From contig NHNW01000028.1 in NCBI GenBank assembly GCA_002786025.1, forward strand, positions 186,001 to 250,000: a stretch of DNA of 64,000 nucleotides, in the 5' to 3' direction. Made by a program: the position numbers and the translations under genes. The DNA is from Zasmidium citrigriseum (lineage: Eukaryota > Ascomycota > Dothideomycetes > Mycosphaerellales > Mycosphaerellaceae). Positions 45,150 to 57,224 of the stretch are shown here, piece after piece. The notes below the pieces were generated by a model. The model was not told where the DNA came from. It saw nothing but the letters and a program-made list of their open reading frames with translations, and searched no databases. How positions within the stretch are numbered: the stretch's first letter is position 1; every line of letters begins with the position of its first letter.

Positions 45150-46922
45150 TCAAACCCTATCCCACCCACCACCCCTCAAAAAATGCCCCTCACTACTCGG
45201 CACATACCACTCCAGCGTCCCCTCCCCAGGCTCCCCAAACATCAACAAAAAATACTTCAACGTCGCACCCATAAACCCACTCGGCATCAGATCCAACTTG
45301 GGCGCATTCGGCATCGTCACATCCTCAATCACCGCATGCGCGAATTTCGTTTTGCTCCGTCCATACACGGCCTTCCAGAGCGTGTAGGCTTCTTCCTGCA
45401 GGGACTCGTCTCCGGTAATGCGGTAGAGCATGAAGATGGAGGAGATCAGGGAGCGGTGGAGAGTGTAGTGGCGGGCAGTGATGGAGGTGAAGCCTTGCGG
45501 GAGGCGGTGTTTCCAGGTCACAACTTGGGGTGTTGAGGGTGTTGAGGTTTCGTCGTGGAGGGCGAGGAGGTGGGCGTTGTAGAGGGTCTCGTCCCATTCG
45601 CATGGGGCTTTGGGATTCTGCGAGGGACAAGGTGTGACGGTGAATGTTGCGGGCATTATTCCTAGGGGTGAGGCTTGGGAGGCCCAGAGGCAGCCGCGGA
45701 GGAGGGCGCGGGCGGTTTGCAGGTAGGTTTCGTTGCGGAGGAGGCGGGAGGTGTAGGCTAGGGTTCCGGCGATTGAGCAGGCTGAGTGGTCCACTTTGGG
45801 GTGGAGGGTGTTGTTGATGAGTGTGCCTGGGAGGAGGATGTCGGTGAGGTTGTTGCCGGGTGGGAGCATCGGGCGGAAGAGGAGATTTCGGATGATGCCG
45901 TCCATTGCCTTCTTGGTCATGGCTTTGTACTGGTCTGAGCCATGGAGCATGGCGTACATGTTTGGGAGAGTGGCGTAGAAGGCTTGGGACTCTTCGCCTA
46001 GGTCGAAGTCTCCGGGGATTTTGAAGTTGTCGTCTGTGAGATCGACGACCACGGGCAGTAATCCCGGATAAGGTGCGATCTCCTGTTGCACAGACAGCTT
46101 TTTCATTATGCGGGCGCCTACATCATACCACTTATCGTCGTGAGTGATGTGCGAGAGTCTCGTGAACTCCAACGCGAGCCCACCAACATCTCCACTGGCG
46201 GCGTTCATTGGCGCCTGCTGTCGGACGCCACGCCTGGTAGTAATCATGTCCCAGTCGACATTGGGCATTCGAGTTGGCGTATCAAAGGCAGCATAGAGCA
46301 TGGTGGCGAGTTCGAGTGCCTTGGCTTTGAGACGGCGGTTCCGGGAAAGGTCATGGGCGGATAAAAGACCTCCCAGAAATCTCGACGAGACCTCGTAGAC
46401 ATTGATGCCATCTTGACTGACCGTCATATTGAAGTTGATCGTGGATACCAGATCGACTGCTTCTTTGAATTCATCCTTGAAGCCCGCAAGCCAGAGTGTG
46501 TCGAGACTCTCGATTAGAGTAAGACTCCAGTTACCGTAGGTGTCGTATGAAGCTCCAGAGATCGCTTTCAGCTCGTCTTGAGGATAGGAATGCTTCAGGT
46601 AGGATCTCCATGATCGGTCAATGACAAGCCGGACTTCTTTCTGTCGCTGCTGCCGTATCGATGCTTTGGATTCGGGTTCGGGCTTGAAGTCGTGTTGTAT
46701 CCGGGGAAGTTGTTTCCGAGTAGAGTCTGGAATGGGTATGTATTCTTTTACCGGATAGTGTTCTTGGCGAGTAGCCCAGTCGATTCCAGCAGATGGTCCA
46801 TTCACGATGGTCCAAAGGCTGTTGAGGTCAAGCTGTTGAAGAGAAGGCGCAAAGTATGTCAGTAGAGCGGCAATGCATCCCACTGCCAAGGCATATGCTA
46901 GCCGCCGACTTGCTACTGACAT
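45150..46922 (-). CDS. GH47 alpha-mannosidase family protein with degenerate active site
   Basis: Single exon, 590 aa from ATG 46922. An N-terminal membrane anchor (about 10-27) makes it a type II ER/Golgi protein. The GH47 scaffold is clear: GNWSLTLIESLDTLWLAGF, VYEVSSRFLGGLLSAHDLS, and IFMLYRITGDESL near the end. The active-site motifs are altered. The RPExxES motif, which holds the catalytic Glu599 of human ERManI, reads LHRSLISS here (488-495). The GDSYYEYL motif, which holds Asp463, aligns with EESQAFYATL. The ETLKY calcium-site motif reads GATLKY (Thr554 kept). The Glu in YEVSSR, equivalent to Glu330, is retained. I infer that it is not an ordinary alpha-1,2-mannosidase; a lectin-like or glycoprotein quality-control role is possible. 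Confidence 0.88.
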   Translation of the reverse strand: MSVASRRLAYALAVGCIAALLTYFAPSLQQLDLNSLWTIVNGPSAGIDWATRQEHYPVKEYIPIPDSTRKQLPRIQHDFKPEPESKASIRQQRQKEVRLVIDRSWRSYLKHSYPQDELKAISGASYDTYGNWSLTLIESLDTLWLAGFKDEFKEAVDLVSTINFNMTVSQDGINVYEVSSRFLGGLLSAHDLSRNRRLKAKALELATMLYAAFDTPTRMPNVDWDMITTRRGVRQQAPMNAASGDVGGLALEFTRLSHITHDDKWYDVGARIMKKLSVQQEIAPYPGLLPVVVDLTDDNFKIPGDFDLGEESQAFYATLPNMYAMLHGSDQYKAMTKKAMDGIIRNLLFRPMLPPGNNLTDILLPGTLINNTLHPKVDHSACSIAGTLAYTSRLLRNETYLQTARALLRGCLWASQASPLGIMPATFTVTPCPSQNPKAPCEWDETLYNAHLLALHDETSTPSTPQVVTWKHRLPQGFTSITARHYTLHRSLISSIFMLYRITGDESLQEEAYTLWKAVYGRSKTKFAHAVIEDVTMPNAPKLDLMPSGFMGATLKYFLLMFGEPGEGTLEWYVPSSEGHFLRGGGWDRV

Positions 46923-47408
46923 GTTCCAAATCATTAAGGCTGAATGGAGAACATGGGCAAGAAAGACGAAGCATCTCATCGGGTGTCGTCCTCGCGCCGA
47001 TCACCGGCTGCCACATCAAGGGGCTCGGTGTGGCGCATGAAATAGGGGCAGGAGATTCTCGGCTGGGCCATCGCAAACGCGGTTCACGATGCAACCGGAA
47101 AAACGTCAGCATTTCTTTTAGATGACTGCCATCCTGTAATACTCTCAACACGTACTTTCCAGCGAAGGGACCAGATATCGATTGGCCCGCCAAAGTTTCA
47201 TGAATAGATTTGGGATGTCGTTGCAGAGGCATTCGAGTGACGACGAGCCCTAGCAAAAGGACTAAGAAGATGCGACATTATTTTGGTAAGATTGAGTTGC
47301 ATGTGAAGTTAACGTCAGCGAGTGAATAGCAACAAGGTCGTGACCGCCGACCGGGATGTTGAGGAAGCAGCGAGGCAGGGATTGCCTATCTCGCATTCTC
47401 TTCCTCCA
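46923..47408. other. Intergenic with one copy (A) of a dispersed direct repeat
   Basis: Copy A, 47299-47396, matches copy B at 49496-49579 (shared words gagtgaatagca, aaggtcgtgacc, gggatgttgaggaag). The rest is the GH47 promoter. Confidence 0.5.
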
Positions 47409-48074
47409 CTATGGTATGCCGCTTGCAAACCCATCGATCGTCTTCTTCATCGATTCTTCACAGCTCTTCTGTAGCTTCTTTGCGTCATCCGCTTTCTCTG
47501 GGACCCGCTTGGTGACGACGAAGCCAACTTCGTCCACGGCTCCTTCCACGCCGCGCAGGGCTGCGGCCATTTGATAGCTTGACCCAACCGCTTCAAAAAT
47601 GCCTTGCTTTCCCAGTGTTGCAAATAGGGTTTGCTGAAGTTGTTTGACGAACTGTCACGCTTTGATTAGCTGACGTGAAGGGCGCTTAAGCATGTATTCG
47701 TGGCCATACTTTGGACCAGCTCTCACAAACTGAGCTTTGTTCTGAAGAGGTGAGCTTGGCTTCCTGTAACAGCTTTGTGAGCTACTGGGCACGATGATAC
47801 GAGATACGGGGGTTGCCCTACATCAGTAGCCGCCAGTGCTTGGTATTCCGTGGTCGCTGCCACCACAAGTACGTTATAGCCTTGAGTCACCGTCTGCGAT
47901 CTTTAGGTCAGTTCCTTACTGTCTTAGACAAATAGCCATAGGGAATCCTCAGCCCCGCACCGAAGATGTTTGAAATGCGTTTGTGAGTGTCAAGCTGTTG
48001 ACTTTTGTGTCGACATCCTTGGCCAAAGTCGTAAGCTTGTCCAGGGCAGCAATGATGGAATTGGCGTCGGCCAT
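47409..48074 (-). CDS. Small helical protein resembling HsbA/cell-wall galactomannoprotein family
   Basis: Exons (minus) 48074-47961, 47893-47822, 47763-47710 and 47651-47409, with introns of 67, 58, 58 and 58 bp; every join is in phase 0 and the total is 160 aa. The donor at 47960 (gtgcgg) is weak, and the end of exon 3 could instead be at gtttgt a few codons earlier. The start MADANSIIAALDKLTTLAKDVD and later LQQTLFATLGKQGIFEAVG form amphipathic helices like the four-helix HsbA domain, but no signal peptide is present, unlike typical secreted members. It could be intracellular, or a first exon could be missing. Confidence 0.55.
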
Positions 48075-49606
48075 GTTTTCGCTTCAGCTCAGATGGATGG
48101 GATCGTATTGAAGACGGGATAGTAGAGTACCCTGATTGACGAGGGAAAGACAAAGCAGATATATCGTTTCTCTCGATTGCAGGTTCTGGGTGAGAGAAGC
48201 TTGGATTGGTCCACGTCAGAAGGCAACGCAGATCTTCTTAGAGCGGGCAACCAATTCTTTGCTGCCCTCTTTGGAGCAAGATGTGAGCTCGTGTTGCCGT
48301 TACCAAGCATTGTTTGGAATTGAGACCAGATTAGCACGAACACAGCTGCACTTAGTGGAGCGATCGTTCAATCACAACCCCCTTTCAGTAACCACCATGA
48401 CATCTCCACCGCATGTCACGGTGAGTTGTCAAGGTCAGCTTCGAGCTGTCTACGTTTTGCTCGCAGGTGCAATCAAGATCCCATTGGTGCTTGAGCACCA
48501 AGGTGGTTCGAGACTAACAGAACTCCAGCGCTGCATAAAGCTCTCTAGTTTGTAGCTTTCCCTGTACGGTAAGCACCATACCATGTCTAGGCAACGCAAT
48601 CCGTGAGAGCGAATGACGATGAATCGTCAAACATGCAATGCAGGTGTGAAGCTTCCCGGCACCTGGTACGAGCGAGACTATCGAAAGTATCGACGCCAAC
48701 TGATGTAACTCGATTGGATGCGAAGCGAAGAGAGGGCGAAAAGACGCGACAGCAGGAATTGCATGAGCTGGTGACATTGGTCCTGATGCAAGATCGAACG
48801 TGCTGAACCTGCATCTCTGGCTGCTGTGACATGTAGTCTGCGAAAGCCACCGGGTGCTATACTTGGTATTAAAAGCTTGAGAGGGATGCCTCCAAACTTG
48901 CTTGAGCTGTCCTCCATTGTGCTGAAGGGCAACGTCATTGTATTCCCGCATGCGTTTGCCAGTCCACGAGCATCCTGGTGGGGATAGAAGAGTTTTTAGG
49001 TGCCGACGGGGCCGTCTTCAAAGCACCGTTGAAAGTGAAAGGTATCCTAGACTGGGAGTTAGCAGGCTGGTATCCTAGCTATTAGGGGCACACTTCTTGT
49101 TATATACACTTCCCGTGGACCGATGACTGGCCCGATAAGGTGGAGAGAATACTTATTCTGTACGTGACCGAAGCCGCCACCTTGGAACTCGTGGCGCAAG
49201 ATCCGGACGCATGGTGAAGCAAGTGTGACTTGTAATTTCCTCCTTTTCGCTCAGCAATTTGGGCGACGAAGCCTGCCTCGAAAAACGGAGAAATAGCAGC
49301 ATACGATCGCATTCAGAGGTCGAACACGGGAAGCGCCTGATCGTACTTGTGTGAAGCCTGCGCGTACTTGATCCCACTTTGTATCCGGGGCATTCATATG
49401 ATCTTCGAGCGCTGCTGGCGCTTCTCTGGAGTTGAGCCTAGGGGATTCTCGCTGTGGGTGGCTTGCTGAGACGCTCGCATTGCTAAGCTTTTTTTGCATG
49501 TGAAATTGATGTCGGTGAGTGAATAGCAGCAGCAAGGTCGTGACCGGGATGTTGAGGAAGCGGCGAGGCGGGGATTGCCGGGCGCAGCCGAAAGCCAAGC
49601 AGGCGC
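48075..49606. other. Gene-poor flank with repeat copy B
   Basis: No supported gene. Repeat copy B (49496-49579) ends 32 bp before the retrotransposon. Confidence 0.4.
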
Positions 49607-49611
49607 GGTCG
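49607..49611. repeat. Target-site duplication, left copy (GGTCG)
   Basis: Identical to 57482-57486. The 5-bp length is the usual one for copia integrase. It proves that the element entered by integrase and defines its ends. Confidence 0.9.
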
Positions 49612-49868
49612 TGTCAGACGAGCACGGGTCTCACCGAGAGGCTAGCTTCTTCTGTGCTTCTTTTTAGGTCGATATGCGGCTGGTATACGGCTTCTACGGT
49701 AGGATATCGGGTGTCTTAGCAGCCACTAGTCGATATCCGAGGCCGGTATTCGGATACTAAGTTATATTAACCTTATTTATATATATTAGATTAGTTAATA
49801 GCTAAAGAATTAACCTTATAGTTTATTTTATATATTATATCGCCCCCTATACACGTGCTCGCTTATTA
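49612..49868 (+). repeat. Left LTR, 257 bp, mosaic of unmutated and RIP-like sequence
   Basis: Positions 1-134 of the LTR (to 49745) retain C and G wherever the right LTR has T or A. From offset 145 (49756) to the end this LTR has T or A wherever the right LTR keeps C or G. It contains CACGTG at 49852-49857. Confidence 0.92.
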
Positions 49869-52800
49869 GTTATAAGCCTAGTTCGCCTATAATTAGGCTA
49901 TTTAGGGTATCGATTAGCCTAAACCTAGTACTACCCCTTATTTATTAAAGTTAATTAACCTAAAACCTATCTAATTAGATACTTCCTACTCTCTTAATAC
50001 CTTACGAGCGTAATAGCTACCTCGATGTTTAATCTTAGCGACCTACGACTTAAATCGCGGTCGAAAGAGTTACTCTATAATAGTTCGCGGAAGTTTAATA
50101 ACTACTAGATAATCTCTAAGAGTAAGGTAAAGTTAATAGGTATTTTGCGATATATATAACCTATACGAATTATCTAGGACCTAGCAAACCCGAACAATAC
50201 AATTTAGGTTAGTCCTAAACCTAAACCTTAAAATCCGAGGTACCTATTACTACTAGTATTAGACTTTCTAGTCGGAAATACTAATAGTTTTTAAACTAAA
50301 GACTAATTAACCTTTAAGCTCTAATAGCGTATCTCGATAGCCCGTTATAACGCCTAGTAACATAGGTTTAGCGTTAAGCGAGACGACTATCTTCGTTTTT
50401 AGGCGAGGAAGTTATAGTAGAAGGCCTACCTAGACTAAATACTTCTATATCGACTATTAACTAGTCTTAATCGTTACGATACGATTAACGAATAGTAGCT
50501 ATTTATTAAGTCGTAACTCGAACCTTCTAAGGACAATCGACTCCTATAGCTTATAGAGGAATATAAAACCCTTATATAAGGACCGAAATTAGAGAACTTC
50601 GACCCCTATCTAGATAGCTAGCTCGAATACGAACGTAAACTACAAAATACGGAATATCTATTAACTACGACGCTTTTCTACGACTTCTACTAAATAGTTA
50701 AGAACTATATCGACCTAGTCGAAGGACGTTTTACCGTAAATCGCTATAATAAGCTAAGAACGCTTAAAATAAGGGTTATAGAGATTAAGGATTTCTTCTA
50801 ACGTAACCCTACGAAGATAGATTTCCGTCTATCTACTAATATAACGTATATAGGTCGACCGCTAGCCTTAGGAAACTAGTAATAGCTATAGCTATTACCC
50901 TAGTAATAACCTATAGGAGGAAGCGACTATAAACCCCTATCTTAGCGTAATAGCCGCTATAGAACTTACTCGAAGATAATAGGAAAACCTAATATAGTTA
51001 CCTATAGTAATCTTAGTAAATACCCTATTATAAACTACGAGAAGCGGCTATAATAGGTAGATATAACTAAGGAATAGTAGGGGTAGTTAAAGTACTACTA
51101 AAACTACCTTAAATAATATACTAAGGACTATTAACGCTAGGCTAAACGCTTTAAGGATCCGATTGCGGTTAAGATTATAAAATCCACCTATAGTAATCGG
51201 GTTATTAGGGATAGAGTTAAGGCTATAAAGCTAAACACCTTAAAGGTTAACTTTATATAAGCTATTCTAGACGATCCCTACGTCCTTCTCTACCTAGAGG
51301 AAGGAACTTAGGACGTTAATAATATACTACTTACTAATATAAATAGTGTTATATCGATTAACGTCTAGTCGGCCTTCTACTAGGCTAATCTAGCCGACTC
51401 GAATATTATTTAATATACGGATAATATACTCTAGTAATTTAACGACCTCTTATTATTCCCGCGAGTAGATAATAAAGAGATTTCTAAGCTAGAGCTAGAT
51501 TCTATAATTAAGGAAGAGATATTCGACTTTAAAATAGGCTCTAAGGGAATTTTTGTTAACTATACTAAGGTTAATAACGATTTTAAGCCTCTATAACCTA
51601 GAATACTATTTACGGAATATTATATACTAATGTCTACTAACGCTAACGATCTATCTACCGAATAGCTCCTTAATAGTAGATTAAATACCTATATTATTAA
51701 TAATCCCTAGCTTACTAACTTTTAGGTTAAGGATATCCCCTTAGGAGTCGTTATCTACTCTACTAATATAACCCTAAAGGCTATAGTAAGAGGGATAGCT
51801 TATCTTCTACTTAAACTATTAGATTTAGGACGAACTATTACCCTAGTTCTTAAGAACGTCCTCTATATACTAGGATTTTATACTAATATCGTTTTAGGCC
51901 TACGTATACGCGCGAATAGTCTATTTCTAGACGAACGAACCGATCTATAGATAGATAGAGATAATAACGTCGTAGGACGAGTAGTTCGAAGGGAAGGCTA
52001 CCCGTATCTAGACGTTTACCTCCTATAGGACCTTAAACTAATAGTTTAAGTCTATAAATAGCCTCGAGACGTAGAGAATTAACCTCTCCTAGTCTCTAAG
52101 GTTATCTATTAATAGGAAGCTTATTATAAGAAGACCTTTACAATATAGAGTAAGGTAGATTAACCTAAATTATCGACTAGCCGTCGAAAAGTACTATAAA
52201 AGGGGAGTAGGGTACTACGTAAACCTCGCTTTCTTACTAGACTTTAATAGTATCGCCTCCTTAGATACATTTTAGGAGAAAGGCTTACTTATCTACCTAA
52301 AGCGGTAGTTAGAGCCGAAATTATCGACAGCGAAGCTACCCTACTAGTTATTAAATACGAAGTATACGCTAAAGCTAAATCTAAGGAGGTTATTTCTCGA
52401 AGAGACTAAGAAATAATAAGATTTTACCTCTTAGAGGAACTTTTAGATATCGTAATAGACATAGTCTATATAAATCTTAGGTTTAATAGTAACAAATTCC
52501 TCTTATATACTTTTAATACTAATACTAAGCTCTAGTTTATTAGAACCTACCTAAAGGTAGAGGGTAAGGTCGTTATAGACTTCTACTACTATCTTAAGGT
52601 ATTTATAGTAGACATAGGTAAGGTACTAGTCGTTATATTTAGAGATAACGACTAGGCCTATACTCTCTACTTTAAAGCGATACTTCGGAAGGATAGGGTT
52701 ACCCTAAAATAGTCTACGCCGTATACCTAGGTATAGGACCTAGCTAAACGACCTAGAGGTATTATTTTAGAGATAGTAAGAGTAATAATAATCTACGCTA

Positions 52801-53989
52801 ATCTACTAGAAAACCTCTAGCCTAAGTTAGTCTCTATAGTAGTATATATCCTAAATCGTTCCCTAACGAGAGCTCTTAACTAGAAAACTCTAATTAAGGC
52901 GGTTATAGGTAAGGTACCTATAGTAGCTTATATAAGGATAATTAGTTCCCGCGCCTATGTCTATATTAATAAAGAACTTAGGCCTAGGAACTTTAAAACC
53001 TATACTCGAGCCTATATAGGCTACCTAGTTAGTTTTAATAGAAATAACATCTACCGTATCTAGATACCTTCCTAGTCGAAAGTCGTCCGTATAAGGGATA
53101 TTATGTTTAACGAGAATTAAATCTACTAGGGGAAATATAATTTTGACCTTAGGTATACCTATAGGGCTAAACTAAAATATATAATAAAGATCTAACTACC
53201 TTAGGCTATATATAAGAACTAGTTTAGTAATATTATTTAGCTCTATAGAGGAATTAACGTCTATATATAACCCCTAGTAAACCGCCTAGTTATACTAGAA
53301 CTACTAATAATCTCTCTAGTACTAGGATAACTAGTAGGAGCCTATCTAGATTAACTAATCGACCTAATAACTAAAAATAGCGACGTTAAACTAGAAATCC
53401 CCTATAATAGGGAAGTCTAGATAAGAGAAGATATCTACTACCCGCTAGTCTAATAGCAACTAATCTTTCTAGTTAGTAAAACTAGGGGAATAGAAATATA
53501 TTAGTCCTAAAGATAGGTTACTAGCTAATTTCTCCCTTAACTAGTTCTAGAGGTCTAAGAGTAGGCTTAGAGGCTACTTAAATACTATCTACGACCTAGA
53601 TTAGATAAGCTTAGCTTAGATCTTCTTCGACAAATTAAACGACCTTAGTAGGGGGTACTAAGTATATTTATAGTCGATACGAATAACTCGTTACTACCTA
53701 AGAACCCTATTAGGACTAATATCTAGTCTTTACTACTTCTACCTATAAGATAGAAGAGCCTTCTAAAGCACAAGTATACTAAATACTTTAAAGCTACTAC
53801 TAAGAAGGAATAGTAAAAGGCAAATAATATAGAAATATAGGTTAAAGTTAAAGAATACGAAGCCGACTCGAAACCTATCCCTTTAAAGTAGGTATAGGAC
53901 TATAAAGGAGATAAGAATAACCTCCTAAATAGATTTAAGGCTAGAATCTACCTAAGAGGAGATCTTTAGGACATATTTAACGACATATT

Positions 53990-55240
53990 TACTACGACCC
54001 TTACTATAAGGGTTTTTAGGCTAATTATAGCTATAATTAGCTACTTTAACCTAGCTACTATATAACTAGATATTATAAATGCGTTCCTAAACGCTAATCT
54101 ACCTTAACCTATCTATATAAGAGCCCCGGAACCCTACTATAAGCCTAGGAGGTTACTAAAGCTCCTAAAAGCTCTTTATAGGTTAAAGGAAGCCCTAAAC
54201 TTATAGTATAATCTATTTAGAGCTACGCTATATAGTTTAGGGTTTAAGGATATACTTAAATACCTTTATATAAGAGGTACTCTACTTATTTTCTTCTTTA
54301 TAGACGATATTTACTTAACCTATCTACCTAAATATAAGGTAGAAGCTTAATAGGTAAAAGCTAAGTTTATAGAAGCCTTCGAGATCCGAGATATAGGTAA
54401 ACTAGAATAGTTCTACGGTATTAAGGTCGTTCGCGACCGAGAACGACGCCGTATCTAGCTAAGCTAGGAAGCCTATATTAATAAGATTACCTATAGGTAC
54501 GAAATTACGGTAATTAACGACATTAAAACACTATTACTATACAATTTCGACTCTAACCCTACCTTAGGGGAGGCACCTACTACTAGAATTAAGTAGTTCG
54601 GTAGTATAGTAGGTAGTATTAACTTTACTACTATTTAAACTCGACCTAATATTACCTTTACGACATTATAACTTACTTAGTACCTAAAGAATCTATTAGA
54701 GGCTTACGTTATTACTATAAAGCACCTTTTAAAGTACCTACTCTATATAAAAGATAGGTCCTTAATATATAGACCCTAGTACTCTAAATAGGAGTTCTAT
54801 AGCGCCTCGGACGTATTATATACGGACGATACGACTACTAGGCGATCGAGTAAAGGATTTCTCTTCTTCCTCTTTAAGGGACTAGTAGACTAGAAGGCCT
54901 ATAAGCAAAAGATAGTTACTAAATCTAGTACTAAAGCCGAACTCTACTCTATTAGCTATATAGCGACCGAGCTAATCTAGTAGAAGAGGATAATTAACTC
55001 GATTAACCTAAAGCTAGATATATCGTCTAAACTATTCTATAATAACCTATAGACCCTTTATATAATTATAACCCCGAGTAGACGAATTAGTACGAAAATG
55101 CGATATATTAATATATAATAGTATTAGCTACGCGAACGATACCTTAATAGAGGACTAGAGGTGGAATAGATAGATATAAATAAGATACCTATAGATAGAT
55201 TAACGAAACTTCTACCTATATAAAAGTATTAGTAGTTTCT
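53990..55240 (+). pseudogene. Copia reverse transcriptase and RNase H remnant
   Basis: The RT part (about 53990-54480) keeps the copia order: INAFLNANLP, then LLKALYRLKEALNL, then the active-site FIDDIY (canonical YVDD) near 54300, then RDIGKLE*FYGIKV. The RNase H part (about 54760-55230) keeps DDTTTRRSSKGFLF, STKAELYSI and a late TKMRYIN segment. Frames are interrupted by TAG/TAA codons at sites that would be CAG, CAA or TGG before mutation. These motif matches set the family as Ty1/copia and the orientation as plus. Confidence 0.85.
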
Positions 55241-55559
55241 TAACTAACTATATATAACTAAATACGGTTAATAGATAAAGGATAAAGCGATTATAACGTC
55301 GTAAAAGGTACATTAAAAGATAGTTATCTACCTTAACGTAGATATATAGGTTTTACGTAATATAATAATTTTATACCTAGGAAATATTTACTTATATTAC
55401 GTGAAAGAGGATAATAAAGCTACCTTTATATAAAGATTAAGAAAATTACCTACGAATTCGACATTACGTATAGGTATTCTAGAACACGCTAGTAGATATT
55501 ACGTTATTATAGGCCTATAACTAAACTTCTTAGGCTTAGAACTAACTTAAACCTTTACC

Positions 55560-57210
55560 TACTATCCCCTACCTAGTCCTCTACCTCGATCGACTTTAAG
55601 CCTTCTTAATCGACCTCGAAATCTACCTTAACTACTAGCTTATAGTCGATCTTAAAGAATTCGACTACTTTAACTATAGTTCCTAAGATAATAGCGACTT
55701 CGATATAAGCGTTATACGCGACTCTACCTAGTTTAATAGCCTAAATAAGATCCCTAGAGTTAAAGACTACTATACTATAGCCCTAGAGACTCTACTACCC
55801 GCTAAGTAGACGAATAATCGTCTTTAGTAAGAGCTCGACGCCTAGGCTACTAACGAGGCCGTAATAGCTAAAGTCGAGGCTAATACCGCTTAGGCTACTA
55901 AGGTTAATAATAACGCTATCCCTAACGAAGAGTTCTCTAAAGACGAGGATACGGAGGGTAAAGACGACTTCGAGGAGACCGTCCGCCTTAATAACTACCT
56001 ACTATTACTAGCTTAGAAGGCTATCGTCCTTAAGACTAAGCCTAAGGTTAAGTAGGAGGCTAAGAAGACCTCCCTTCGCTATAACGACTACCTAGAGCTA
56101 TTTAAGAAGAGCTCTACCTTAAAGCTAGCTCTTAAGCCGACTAGTAACCCTCTACTAGTAGTTCTAGACCTTAGCTAACTTAGCGCTATTCTCGCTAACC
56201 TAGAGGTTCTTAAGAGCCTTTCTACTATCCTTAACCTAGCTACCTCGACTATAAAGGCCCTTCCTAAGCCGAACCCTATTAAGATCGCCCCCGCTAACGA
56301 CGAGTAAGACGTCGCTAACTTAAAGACCTAGCTAGACGACCCTAAGAAGAGAGCTAAGAGGGCTACCTAAGATAGATACGTACTAACTCGCTAGGTCGAT
56401 TAACTTAGCCGTTCCCTCTCTAAGTAGGTTAATAAGGTTAAGGTAGGAACCTAAGATAAGCTTAGTAAGCTTTATATTAAAGACCTTAAGGATAGAAACT
56501 ATATCGTTATTCGCTATAAAGCCTTACTAGACTCTATTAATACCTTCTACTAGGCTATACTATTTAGTACTCGTAAGTACTTCCTTAACGACTTCTTCGA
56601 CGACTTTAAGGAAGCCTCTCGCCTTCTTAAGGGTAGAAAGGCTAATAAGAATAAGGGTATTAGCGCTATCTACTCTAAGCCCGCTAATACGGAGGCTATC
56701 CTCCGCCGTATCTAGAATAAGGTCGTTATAGGTACCTATATAAAGGTTAAGGACGACTCTAACGATAAGCGCCTAGCCCGTAAGCGTAAGGCTCCTATTT
56801 AGGTCGACTCTAATAACGAGCGCTCTACCTATAAGCGTAAGGCTCCTATTTAGGTCGACTCTAATAACGATCGTCCCTCTTATAAGCGTAAGACCCTAGC
56901 TACCCCTAAGTCCGCCCGTAAAGTTAGTAAGGAGACGCTCGACCTTAATAATAACTCTAATAACGAGAACGACGACTTCCTCTTCCTTAGTAAGCTACTA
57001 AAGCGTAACTCTAGCTCTATTAGAGTTATTATCGCTACTAACCTCGTTTATAAGGCCGTTAACGACGCTAAAGCCGAGGTTACGCTCTAGATTAAGGACC
57101 TCGTCTCTACTAAGGTCTACTACGAGGTTATAGTCTATATAGACGAGATTAAGATTTACTCCTACTATAAGTTTAACCTCGAGGTCGCTAAGTACGATAA
57201 CTTTAAATAA
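55560..57210 (+). pseudogene. Accessory ORF between RNase H and 3' LTR of the copia element
   Basis: A single sense frame can be followed for about 550 codons, from near 55560 to TAA 57208, interrupted only by TAG and TAA. It is acidic at first (KDEDTEGKDDFEE), then Lys-rich and helical, with a 51-bp (17-codon) tandem repeat starting at 56782, 56833 and 56884 that encodes KRKAPI-stop-VDSNN. The TAG sits at the same place in two copies, as expected if both were CAG. The end (VYIDEIKIYSYYKFNLEVAK) looks folded. I recognise no family. Most copia elements have no ORF here, so this is an addition: an env-like or accessory protein, or a captured gene. Confidence 0.6.
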
Positions 57211-57224
57211 GTTATCGGGGGGTG

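Noticed and set aside
48136..48951. Overlapping frames of about 140 codons on both strands between the HsbA-like gene and the retrotransposon
   Set aside because: No motifs, no intron signals, and mutual overlap on opposite strands.
50000..54000. Attempt to delimit Gag, protease and integrase in the retrotransposon
   Set aside because: Gag-like and integrase-like words appear, but mutation is so dense that boundaries would be guesses, so only RT/RNase H and the 3' ORF are listed.
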